A stretch of DNA of 64,000 nt, from the NCBI RefSeq assembly GCF_900184225.1, contig NZ_FXWZ01000003.1, positions 698,872-762,871 of the forward strand. Direction: 5' to 3'. Positions 51,591 through 59,484 of this stretch are shown piece by piece. The DNA comes from Brevibacterium ihuae. Lineage in GTDB: Bacteria > Actinomycetota > Actinomycetes > Actinomycetales > Brevibacteriaceae. How positions within the stretch are numbered: position 1 is the stretch's first letter; each line of letters begins with the position of its first letter. Under the pieces are notes generated by a model. That model had not been told where the DNA came from. It did not search any database and saw only the letters and a list, made by a program, of their open reading frames with translations. The position numbers and the translations under genes were made by a program.

Positions 51591-51973
51591 GGGGCGGGCG
51601 GGTCGAGACGCGTCGGCTCGGTGGTACGCAGTCGCTCCGACGCCCTCGCCGTGTGACGCCCAGGCCCCGCGACGCGCGAACGGGCACCTCACCTCGCCGA
51701 ACCGCCCCTCATGCTCGATCGCACGGTCGAACTGCCACTTGTGCTCGATTTCCGCACCGAGAACCGAGCACGCGTGGCAGTTCGACGCGGATCGGGCAGA
51801 AGCGGCAGGTTGATCGGGCGGAGATCGAGCAGAGATGGCAGGTCGATGTGCCGGGCGGACTGCGACGGGGCGCACCGTGATACGCAGGCATCACTTGCGT
51901 TCGCGCACCTATCGCACCCGGATGCCCACCGCTCGCGCAGTACTCTGAAGACCCGCTCCGACGCCGAGGAGGC
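51591..51973. other. 383-bp intergenic region, no gene found
   Basis: No convincing coding frame is present on either strand. The centre (51698-51845) holds the five-unit repeat cluster. TACTCT (51941-51946) near the right end is a likely -10 for the SDR gene, giving an untranslated leader of about 20 bases with a GAGGAGG ribosome site. Confidence 0.7.
51698..51845. repeat. Cluster of five 20-bp repeats with an orientation switch
   Basis: The consensus unit is CGAnCTGCCnCnnnTGCTCG. Plus-orientation units lie at 51698-51717 and 51728-51747; reverse units at 51765-51784, 51793-51812 and 51826-51845, so the order is two forward and three reverse. Centre spacings are 30, 37, 28 and 33 bp. Units two and three form a stem with 20 of 22 bases paired. 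Degeneracy is low in the CTGCC and GCTCG parts. The function is unknown. Confidence 0.85.
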
Positions 51974-52966
51974 ATGATGACTGCTCCGGACCCCGCCGCC
52001 GATCCCGCTGACTCCGCCAGGGACTCCCAAGCAACCCCCGCCGCCGGGTCGTCGGGCACGCCGAACTCCGCCACCACCGGGCAGCCCACCAGCGCTCCCG
52101 GTTCCTCTCCCTCCGACGCTCCAGGGCGCGCCCCGCTGACCTGGTTCATCACCGGCGCGAACTCCGGTCTGGGGCTCGCGATCGCACGCACCGCCGCAGC
52201 ATCCGGCGATCGGGTGCTCGCGACCGCACGCCGCCCGGAGACTCTAGAGGACCTCGTCGCGGAGTTCCCCGGCTCGGTGCGCGCCGCCGCGCTCGACGTC
52301 ACCCGGGCCGAGCAGATCGCCCCGGCCGTCGACGCGGCCATCGCGGCGTTCGGCGGGATCGACGTCCTCGTCAACAACGCCGGCTACGGCCTGCGCGGGG
52401 CCGTCGAGTCCTGGAGCATGGACCAGCTGCGGCGACTCTTCGACACGAATGTGTTCGGCGTCGTCGAGCTCACCCGTGCGGTGCTCCCCCACATGCGGGA
52501 CGCGGGTTCCGGCTGGATCGTCCAGATGTCCTCGGTCGCGGGATTCCGCGTGAGCCCCGGTGCCGCGGCATACTCCGCCTCGAAGTTCGCGCTCGAGGGC
52601 CTGTCGAAGGGGCTCGCCCTCGAGGTCGCCCCGCACGGCATCGTCGTCACGCTCGCCGAGCCCGGCCCGTTCCGCACCGACTTCTCCGGCCGCTCGCACG
52701 ACTGGGGCGAGGAGCACCCCGCCTACACCGAGATCCTCGCCGAGGAGTTCGAGGCGTACCGCGCCCGTTCCGGCCGCCAGGCCAACGACCCGGTCCGCGC
52801 TGCGGAGATCCTCGTCGGGCTCGCGCACGGACCCGACAAGCCGCTCCACCTGCCGCTCGGTCCCGAGGCGTTCGCCGCCGCCCGCGGCGAGTTCACGTCA
52901 CGGCTGGCCGCGCTCGACGAGATCGAGGCCTACGCGGCTGACACCGGGTTTCCCGACGACGTGTGA
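51974..52966 (+). CDS. Short-chain dehydrogenase/reductase
   Basis: The 330-residue protein has a disordered 50-residue N-terminus, then WFITGANSGLGLAIARTAA (TGxxxGxG cofactor loop), VLVNNAGYG (NNAG), IVQMSSVAGFRVSPGAAAYSASKFALEG (catalytic Ser, Tyr and Lys in YSASK), and VTLAEPGPFRTDF. The classical SDR pattern with oxidoreductase activity on an unknown alcohol or ketone is clear. GAGGAGG stands directly before a double ATG (51974/51977); the second ATG has better spacing. It is the only gene downstream of the repeat cluster. Confidence 0.9.
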   Translation: MMTAPDPAADPADSARDSQATPAAGSSGTPNSATTGQPTSAPGSSPSDAPGRAPLTWFITGANSGLGLAIARTAAASGDRVLATARRPETLEDLVAEFPGSVRAAALDVTRAEQIAPAVDAAIAAFGGIDVLVNNAGYGLRGAVESWSMDQLRRLFDTNVFGVVELTRAVLPHMRDAGSGWIVQMSSVAGFRVSPGAAAYSASKFALEGLSKGLALEVAPHGIVVTLAEPGPFRTDFSGRSHDWGEEHPAYTEILAEEFEAYRARSGRQANDPVRAAEILVGLAHGPDKPLHLPLGPEAFAAARGEFTSRLAALDEIEAYAADTGFPDDV

Positions 52967-53231
52967 GCCGGCCGAACAGATGAGCCCGGCGAATGAGCCG
53001 GACAGGCACGGTCCCGGTCGATCCCGGCCGGCGTCGGCGTCTCCCCGATGCGCCCGGGGACACCGCACCTGACAGAACCGTCGCCGCTCGCTCCGCCAGT
53101 CGTCCGCGCGGAACCCGCCGCGTCCCGCAGACCGTCATCAGCGGCAGGCCGACCAGTCGTCCGTACCGTCGTCTGCCGCCGCTGGTCATCGGCACCGGGG
53201 CCGCTCGAAGGCTCATCCCGGACCTCGTCGG

Positions 53232-54650
53232 TCAGCCCCGCCCGTCCCCGGTGCTCCGGCGCAGCACCGGGGACATCGCCAGTGCGACGGCACCGAGGCC
53301 GGCGACAACGGTGACGACGAGGGCGTAGCGCAGTCCGAGAGCACCGGCGGTGAGTCCGAGCACCGGTGACGAGGCGAGCATGGCGATCCGCAGGGCCCAG
53401 CTCGCGAGCGTGATCCCCATGCCGTGGCTGAACCCGGGGATCGTCCCGGCCGCCCCGTAGGCGGTGGGGATGAAGGTCGCGGAGCCGAACCCGGAAAGGA
53501 AGAACCCGACGACCACCGCCCATGGCTGGGCGACCGCCATCGCGAGCAGCATGCCCGCGGTGACGAGCACGCCGCCGGAGAGCACGACCCCGGTGCGTCC
53601 GATCCGGGCGGTGAGTGCATCGGCGCTGAACCGGGCGATGAGCTGACCGCTGAGCGCGACGACGAAGGCGATCCCGGCGAGCTCGACGCCGACCCCGCCG
53701 ACCTCGCTGAAGTACAGCGAGGACCAGTTCATCCCGAGGTCCTCGACGAATGCGCCGAGCAGTCCGAGGGCGATGACGCCGGCGAGCAGCGTCCACTTCG
53801 ACGGCACGGCGTTCGCTCCGGCAGTTGACTCCTTCCCGTCCCGCGCCGCAGCCGCTGTCAGGCCCTCCCGCTCGTGCGACGCCACGCCATCGTCCACCGC
53901 GGTGACACCGGGGTCGCTGATCAGAGGCGCGGCTCCCTCCTCCGGGTCGTCCGCACGGATCCGCCGCTGAGCACCGCCGTCCCCCGCCGCACCCGACAGC
54001 CGCCACGCCCAGGCCGCCGCCGCGATGCCGAGCGCGCCGGTGGCGCTCAGGTGCGCCCACAGCGGGATGTGGAGCGCCGCGGCGAGGAGGCCGAACCCGC
54101 CCCCGGACACCGAGCCCACGCTCCAGATCGCGTGCAGGGAGTTGAAGATCAGCGAACCGCGCTCCTGCTCGACGGCGAGCCCGTGGACGTTCTGGGCGGC
54201 GTCGGCGACCGCGTCGAGGAACCCGGCGAGGGCGATGAGACCGGCGGCGATCCACGGCACCGCCGCGACCCAGCCGGGGACGCCGCCCGGCGCCCCGGAG
54301 CCCTCCCCGCCCTGCCACAGGGGTGAACCGGGTCCGAGGACGGTGACCGCTCCGACGAGCACGAAGACCGCGGCGAGGAGCATCGTGCCCACGCTCGCCA
54401 CCGCCGCGGCGCCGAACCGGCGGATGAGCGGAGCCGGCAGCGCGGCCGCGCCGATCGAGCCGGCGGGGATCGCGGCGAGGATGAAGCCGAACTCCACCGT
54501 GCCGAGTCCGAGGAGTCCCTTGACCTCCGGGAGCCGGGTGAGGAGGCCGGCGAGAAGGAACCCGTTGAGGAAGAAGAAGAGGGAGACCCCGAGCCGCGCA
54601 CGCGCGCGGGCAGCCGATCCGGCGGTCGCCCCTCGCGCGGAACCCGTCAT
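53232..54650 (-). CDS. MFS transporter
   Basis: The 472-residue protein has about 12 membrane helices arranged in two bundles split by a hydrophilic loop of about 80 residues (AQRRIRADDPEEGAAPLISD onward). RLPEVKGLLGLGTVEFGFIL and FGFILAAIPAGSIGAAALPAPLIRRFG match the sugar/drug MFS subgroup (YbjJ-like). The cargo is unknown. The ATG overlaps the stop of the amidase gene (ATGA), so the amidase product or substrate could be what is transported; this is inference. A long Gly/Pro extracellular insert lies near residue 100. Confidence 0.83.
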   Translation of the reverse strand: MTGSARGATAGSAARARARLGVSLFFFLNGFLLAGLLTRLPEVKGLLGLGTVEFGFILAAIPAGSIGAAALPAPLIRRFGAAAVASVGTMLLAAVFVLVGAVTVLGPGSPLWQGGEGSGAPGGVPGWVAAVPWIAAGLIALAGFLDAVADAAQNVHGLAVEQERGSLIFNSLHAIWSVGSVSGGGFGLLAAALHIPLWAHLSATGALGIAAAAWAWRLSGAAGDGGAQRRIRADDPEEGAAPLISDPGVTAVDDGVASHEREGLTAAAARDGKESTAGANAVPSKWTLLAGVIALGLLGAFVEDLGMNWSSLYFSEVGGVGVELAGIAFVVALSGQLIARFSADALTARIGRTGVVLSGGVLVTAGMLLAMAVAQPWAVVVGFFLSGFGSATFIPTAYGAAGTIPGFSHGMGITLASWALRIAMLASSPVLGLTAGALGLRYALVVTVVAGLGAVALAMSPVLRRSTGDGRG

Positions 54651-56029
54651 CCTGCGGACCGGAGGCCGGCTGCAGTGAGACGGACGGCGAGGTCGAGGAG
54701 GGCGGAGTCCCTGCCCGGAGCCATGACGAGCTGGACCGAGGCCGGGAACTCCCCGTCGCGCACCGCGGGCACCCCGCGCCCGCCGAGGAGGTCGACCGGC
54801 ACGGAGATCGCCGGCCACCCGAGCAGGTTGATGAGCTGGGTGTAGAGGCGGAACCGGTTGCGCACACCCTGGTCGGCCCTGTCCCACGGCACCGGTTCGG
54901 TGCCGATCGTCGGCAGCACGAGCGCATCGACCCCTACGAGTGCGCCGAGCGCGGCCTCGCGGAGCGCGGCGAGCTCGGTGAAGGCGGCGGCGTGCTCGGC
55001 GTCGGTGATGTGCGCGTCGTTCTCGAGATTGCGCAGCACCTGCGGTTGGAAGTCGCGGCGCCCGGTGTCGAGCGCGGAACGGTGGACGCGGTACGTCTCG
55101 TACCCGCGGATCCGCGCGAAGATGCCGGGCATCCGGTCGAAGGCGAACGGGGCGGGGTCGATCGCCGTGTGCGAGACCCCCGGGAGTCCGTCGAGGTGGG
55201 GAACGACGCGCCGGGCCATCCACTCGGCCCCGGTGCCGGCCTCCGGCGACGTGAGAAGACCGAGCACCAGCGGCGATCCGGGGCGGGAGGCCGGTCCGGC
55301 GGCCTCGCCGAGGGCGTCGGGGGCGAACCCGTCCCACAGGAGTCGCATGTCCGCAGGGGTGCGGGTGAAGAAGCCGACGGTGTCGAGCGTAGTCGACAGC
55401 GGGGCGACGCCCGCGGTCGGCACCCGGTCGAGCGTCGGCTTGAACCCGGTGACCCCCGCACAGGCCGCCGGCACCCGCACGGAGCCCGCGGTATCGGTGC
55501 CGATCGCCACCGGGACGATCCCGGCGGCCACCGCGATGGCCGAGCCGTAGCTCGATCCGCCGGTGGTGAGACCAGGCCGGAGCGGGTTGACCCCGCGCCC
55601 GTGCGCGCTCTCCTCCCCGAGGATGCCGTAGGAGTGCTCGTGGCACGTCGTCTTGGCGACCGGGATGAGCCCGAGGGACTCGAACCGCCGCACCACCTCG
55701 GCGGATTCCGCGGCCGGGGCCTCCGGGTGCACGGTCGACCCCATCGTCGTCGTGACGCCGGCGAGGTCGATGACGTCCTTGACCGCGAACGGCACCCCGT
55801 CGAGCCGGGACCGAACCCGCCCATCGGCACGGCGCGCGTCGGAGTCGTCGGCGGCCGCCCGCGCCCGATCGGCGAGGAGGCGGGCCTGCTCCTGCGGCAC
55901 GTGCGGCGGCGCGACGACCGCGTTGAGCTCCCGACCCGCCTCCGCGCAGGCGTGCAGCGCGGTCCGCACCTCATCGAGGGCGGTGGTGGCACGGGAGTCG
56001 AGGGCGGCGCTCATCGCGAGAAGGTCCAT
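54647..56029 (-). CDS. Amidase-signature family enzyme
   Basis: The 460-residue protein has the Ser-cisSer-Lys triad of amidase-signature enzymes: Lys in GVPFAVKDVIDLAGV, cis-Ser and the nucleophile within LTTGGSSYGSAIAVAAG and GTDTAGSVRVPAA. KPTLDRVP and the closing GVPAVRDGEFPASVQLV also fit. It hydrolyses an amide of unknown identity in the cytosol. It is the first gene of a two-gene unit with the MFS transporter. TAGACA lies six bases before the ATG, and the AGGAGG there is too close to serve as a ribosome site, suggesting a leaderless start. Confidence 0.9.
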   Translation of the reverse strand: MDLLAMSAALDSRATTALDEVRTALHACAEAGRELNAVVAPPHVPQEQARLLADRARAAADDSDARRADGRVRSRLDGVPFAVKDVIDLAGVTTTMGSTVHPEAPAAESAEVVRRFESLGLIPVAKTTCHEHSYGILGEESAHGRGVNPLRPGLTTGGSSYGSAIAVAAGIVPVAIGTDTAGSVRVPAACAGVTGFKPTLDRVPTAGVAPLSTTLDTVGFFTRTPADMRLLWDGFAPDALGEAAGPASRPGSPLVLGLLTSPEAGTGAEWMARRVVPHLDGLPGVSHTAIDPAPFAFDRMPGIFARIRGYETYRVHRSALDTGRRDFQPQVLRNLENDAHITDAEHAAAFTELAALREAALGALVGVDALVLPTIGTEPVPWDRADQGVRNRFRLYTQLINLLGWPAISVPVDLLGGRGVPAVRDGEFPASVQLVMAPGRDSALLDLAVRLTAAGLRSAG

Positions 56030-56106
56030 GCCTCCTGTCTACCGCATGCGCCGGCCGCGCGCACCGGGGTCCCGGTGTGCGCGGCCGGTGCTGTCCGGAC
56101 GGACCC

Positions 56107-57006
56107 TCACAGGTAGCCGATGTTCACCCCGCCCGACGACGTCCGCACGGTGATCGGGATGACGGTCGCCTCGGACGCCGCCGCCTCCCGGATGCCGACG
56201 TCCACGGCACCGGAGTTCGAGCGGGCGTTCACCCGGTAGCCGGCCGCCTCGGTGTCCTCGACGTCCATGATGTCGGGCACCTTGAGATCCACGCCGCCGG
56301 AGGTGACGTCGATGGTGATGCCGTCCACCGGCAGGATCGCCGTTCCCAGCCGGGCGTCGACCCCTCCGGTGCGGGTCTCGAGCGCGAGCGTGCGCGCCAC
56401 CGACAGCTCGTCGAGCTCGATCCCGCCGAACGTCGTCTCGAGGGACGCCTCGTCCGCAGTGCCCGCCACTCGGAGTCCACCGCTCCGTGCGCTCATGCGC
56501 AGGGTCCCGGTGGTGACGTCCGCAGTGAGGAATCCCGAGGTCGTCTCCGCGGTCACCGCCCGGTACTCACCGGTGATATCGGTGCGGGCGAACGTCGCGG
56601 TGCTCGTGAGATCGAGGTCGCGCGCCTGGGTCTCCGGGATCTCGACGGTGACCCGGGCCTCGTCGTTGGTGCCGAAGCCGACGCCCTCGCGCATCCCGGT
56701 GAGCGAGAGACGGATGACGCCGCCCGAGGTGTCGACTTCGACGGCCGGGGTCCGGGCGTTCGATCCCCGGTAGTCGAGGACGACCCGCCCGATGTTCGAC
56801 GGGGTGGTGACGATCGCCACCCGCGCCCGGTCCATGGCGACCTCGAGCTCGGTGATCGTCTCCGGCAGCTCGGTGGTCTCGGAGAACTCGTGGGTGTTGA
56901 CGCGCTGGACGAAGTCGACGACTGCGCCGGTGAGGGGGATGGCGAGGGCGATGCAGGCGATGACCGCGATGACGACGCGGATGGCGCGGCGGGGACCGGG
57001 GCCCAT
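56107..57006 (-). CDS. DUF4097-domain membrane protein
   Basis: The 299-residue protein has an N-terminal membrane helix (about residues 8-30) and an extracytoplasmic right-handed beta-helix-like DUF4097 domain made of repeated TSGGV, RSGGLRV, TSGGVDLKV and TSSGGVNIG strands. Such proteins are often part of envelope-stress systems, and here a LuxR-type regulator and a histidine kinase follow upstream on the same strand. The visible frame starts at ATG 57006. A better-supported start (GAAAGGA before ATG 57044) is out of frame because of a C10 run at 57019-57028. Confidence 0.8.
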   Translation of the reverse strand: MGPGPRRAIRVVIAVIACIALAIPLTGAVVDFVQRVNTHEFSETTELPETITELEVAMDRARVAIVTTPSNIGRVVLDYRGSNARTPAVEVDTSGGVIRLSLTGMREGVGFGTNDEARVTVEIPETQARDLDLTSTATFARTDITGEYRAVTAETTSGFLTADVTTGTLRMSARSGGLRVAGTADEASLETTFGGIELDELSVARTLALETRTGGVDARLGTAILPVDGITIDVTSGGVDLKVPDIMDVEDTEAAGYRVNARSNSGAVDVGIREAAASEATVIPITVRTSSGGVNIGYL

Positions 57007-57018
57007 TCCTGCGGGGCC

Positions 57019-57028
57019 GGGGGGGGGG
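57019..57028. repeat. C10/G10 homopolymer between two candidate starts of the DUF4097 gene
   Basis: Ten consecutive G on the plus strand (C on the coding strand). Eleven would join ATG 57044 and its ribosome site to the DUF4097 frame. Tracts of this length are slippage-prone and also error-prone in sequencing. Confidence 0.9.
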
Positions 57029-57150
57029 TGTGGGGGGATGACATGGCGTGTCCTTTCGGGACGGTGGAGCAGAGAACGAGGGTGGGAAGTGACGCGGCGG
57101 GCGGATGCCGCCTGCGGCCCGGGTGCGCCGGCGCGGAGCCGGGGGTCGGC

Positions 57151-57795
57151 TCAGGCGCGGAGGAATCGGAGGACGGCGAGCACGCGGCGGTTCTCCGAGG
57201 TGTCGGCGGTGAGGCCGAACTTCGTGAACACCGAGCTGATGTGCTTCTCCACGGCGCCCGCGCTCAGGTAGAGGGTGCCGGCGATCGCCGCGTTCGACTT
57301 GCCCTCCGCCATGAGCTGGAGCACCTCCCGCTCGCGCGGGGAGAGGGTGGCCAGGCCGTCCTGCTTGCGGGAGCGGACGAGGATCTGGGTGACGACCTCG
57401 GGATCGAGGACCGTGCCGCCGGCGGCGACCTCGTCGATCGCGCCGAGGAAGTCGTCGACGTCGGCCACCCGGTCCTTGAGGAGGTAGCCGAAGCCGCCGG
57501 TGTTCTCCGCGATGAGCTCCGTGGCGTAGCGCTCCTCGACGTACTGGGAGAGGACGAGGACGCCGGTCTCGGGGTTCTGCGAGCGGAGGAGCACCGCGGC
57601 CCGGATGCCCTCGTCGGTGAACGTCGGCGGCATCCGCACGTCGACGACCGCGAGATCGGGGCGATCGGTGTTGACGGCGGCGAGCAGCTCGTTGGCGTCG
57701 GCGACGGCGCTCGTCACCTCGTGGCCGAACTCGGTGAGGAGCCGGACGAGCCCCTCGCGCGGGAGGACGGAGTCCTCGGCGATCACGATGCGCAT
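57151..57795 (-). CDS. NarL/LuxR-type response regulator
   Basis: The 214-residue regulator has a receiver domain (about 1-120) with the acidic pocket IAEDS, phospho-acceptor Asp in DLAVVDVRMPP, and LLKDRV with the conserved Lys. A LuxR DNA-binding domain (about 148-205) follows: LSPREREVLQLMAEGKSNAAIAGTLYLSAGAVEKHISSVFTKFG. It pairs with the histidine kinase whose gene overlaps it by 13 bases. GGAGGTG precedes the ATG by three to four bases. The likely targets include the DUF4097 gene just downstream on the same strand. Confidence 0.93.
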   Translation of the reverse strand: MRIVIAEDSVLPREGLVRLLTEFGHEVTSAVADANELLAAVNTDRPDLAVVDVRMPPTFTDEGIRAAVLLRSQNPETGVLVLSQYVEERYATELIAENTGGFGYLLKDRVADVDDFLGAIDEVAAGGTVLDPEVVTQILVRSRKQDGLATLSPREREVLQLMAEGKSNAAIAGTLYLSAGAVEKHISSVFTKFGLTADTSENRRVLAVLRFLRA

Positions 57796-59318
57796 GGCAC
57801 CTCCGCAACGATGGTCGTCGGCCCACCGGCCGGGCTGGTCAGGGACAGGGTTCCGCGGGCGGCGGTGACGCGGTCGGCGAGACCGGCCAGCCCGGTGCGG
57901 CTGCCGAGGCGATTCACCTGCGCCCCACCTCGGCCGTCGTCGGTGACGCTGATCTGCATGGTCCGTCCATCGCCCACGATACTCACCCGGGCGCGGGTGG
58001 CCCCGGAATGCTTGGCGATGTTCGTCAGCGCCTCCGCGACGACGAAGTAGGCGACGGATTCCGCCTCCGCTCCCGGTCGGCGCGGCAGGTCGATCTGGAC
58101 GTCGACGGGGATCACCGAGCGGGCGGCGAGCGCGGAGATCGCCGGATCGAGTCCGCGGTCGGTGAGGACTGCGGGGTGGATGCCGCGGGCGAGCTGGCGC
58201 AGTTCGGTGATCGCGAGCTTGCTCTCCGCGTGCGCCTCGGTGAGGAGCTGGCGTGAGTCGTCGGGGTGGGAGTCGAACTTCGCCTTCGCCATCCCGAGCT
58301 TCATCGACATCGCGACGAGCATCGGCTGCACGCCGTCGTGGAGGTCGCGCTCGATCCGCAGGCGCTCGGCGGTCGCGGCGTCGACGGCACCGACGCGCGC
58401 CCGGTCGAGCGTGTGCACCTCGGCCCGCAGCGCCGCCGCCTGGGTGGGCGGGAGCAGCCCGCGGTCGAGGGCCCGATCGAGGTACGCGGAGAACCACAGG
58501 AGCGCCGCCGCCACGAGGATGCAGACGATGCCCGCGACGGCGTTGAGCAGGCGCATGCCGCCGCCGGACAGATCGCCGAAGCTCACGAACTCCGCTGCGA
58601 CGGGGTTGACGGCGCCGGCGAGGAGGAGGGCGCCGAAGCCGGCACCGGTGAGGACGAGTGCGAAGACGAAGAGGCCGTAGAGGGATTTGACCACGTGATG
58701 GGCCGTCGATCGCCAGAATCCGCTCGAGCGGAGGATGAGCCACTGCGTCTCGAGGTAGCCGGCGAAGCCGGTGCGCTCGGAGCGCGGGGTGACCGGCGCC
58801 GGGATCCCGTCGGCGTAGATCGCCTCGGCCCGCAGTCGTTCGACATGGTTGATGCCGCGCTGGATGAGGAACCACAGGAAGAGGCAGATGATGCCGGCGC
58901 CGGCGGCGAACAGCCCGCCGAGCCCGACGAAGAATATCGAGACCGGGAACCACAGCCAGGACATGCCGATGATCGCGGACACGATGACGTTGGCGACGCC
59001 GAGGAGCCCGGGAGGGGCGGGATTCCATGCGTGCTCGGCCGCGCGGCGCGCGTCGGCCGTCGGGACGCCGGCGTCCCCCGGTGGCGGAGGGCGGTGCCCG
59101 GCATCCCGGTGGGTGCTCGGCTCCTCACTCGGCGCGGGCCCGTCGAGGACGGCGGTCGGAGCATCGGCTGCGCCGCTCGCCGCGTACCCGGGGGCGGGTG
59201 CCGGCAGCTCACGGGGTAGGGATCGGCGGACGGGTGGACGGGCGGCGCGTCGGGCCGCGGGGTCGGGGATTTCTCGATCATGGTGCCACCGTACGGATCC
59301 TGCGCCCGTGCCGACCAT
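57783..59318 (-). CDS. Sensor histidine kinase (NarL class), N-terminus uncertain
   Basis: The protein has a membrane sensor part with about four helices (VANVIVSAIIGMSWLWFPVS to AGIVCILVAAALLWFSAYLD), a HisKA_3 dimerisation segment RLRIERDLHDGVQPMLVAMSM (phospho-His) and an HATPase domain (NIAKHSGATRARV, VTDDGRGGAQ, GLAGLADRV). The open frame reaches ATG 59318, but residues before the linker look like out-of-frame code. A better start, ATG 59281 six bases after TACGGT, is one base out of frame; an extra C in CCCC near 59216-59220 would join it. The true N-terminus is therefore probably MIEKSPTPRP. Confidence 0.82.
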   Translation of the reverse strand: MVGTGAGSVRWHHDREIPDPAARRAARPPVRRSLPRELPAPAPGYAASGAADAPTAVLDGPAPSEEPSTHRDAGHRPPPPGDAGVPTADARRAAEHAWNPAPPGLLGVANVIVSAIIGMSWLWFPVSIFFVGLGGLFAAGAGIICLFLWFLIQRGINHVERLRAEAIYADGIPAPVTPRSERTGFAGYLETQWLILRSSGFWRSTAHHVVKSLYGLFVFALVLTGAGFGALLLAGAVNPVAAEFVSFGDLSGGGMRLLNAVAGIVCILVAAALLWFSAYLDRALDRGLLPPTQAAALRAEVHTLDRARVGAVDAATAERLRIERDLHDGVQPMLVAMSMKLGMAKAKFDSHPDDSRQLLTEAHAESKLAITELRQLARGIHPAVLTDRGLDPAISALAARSVIPVDVQIDLPRRPGAEAESVAYFVVAEALTNIAKHSGATRARVSIVGDGRTMQISVTDDGRGGAQVNRLGSRTGLAGLADRVTAARGTLSLTSPAGGPTTIVAEVPCAS

Positions 59319-59484
59319 GGAGCGGACCGCCGAACCGAGGGTGAGGTTTTCCCGACTCCCCGCCCGCGATCGCCCGCTGCGCCGCCGTGCACGAGTTCTC
59401 CACGCGACCATTGTCACTCGGATCGACTTCGATGAGGATGACAGGAGCACCGGAATCCCGGCCCCGGCACGCGAAAGGACCCCC

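Noticed and set aside
51698..51845. Possible CRISPR array
   Set aside because: Repeats are only 20 bp, degenerate, irregularly spaced (8-17 bp between units) and change orientation; there are no cas genes.
52967..53231. Possible small gene or structured RNA between the SDR and MFS genes
   Set aside because: The GC-rich stretch has only loose inverted repeats and no start with ribosome site or leaderless promoter; nothing convincing.
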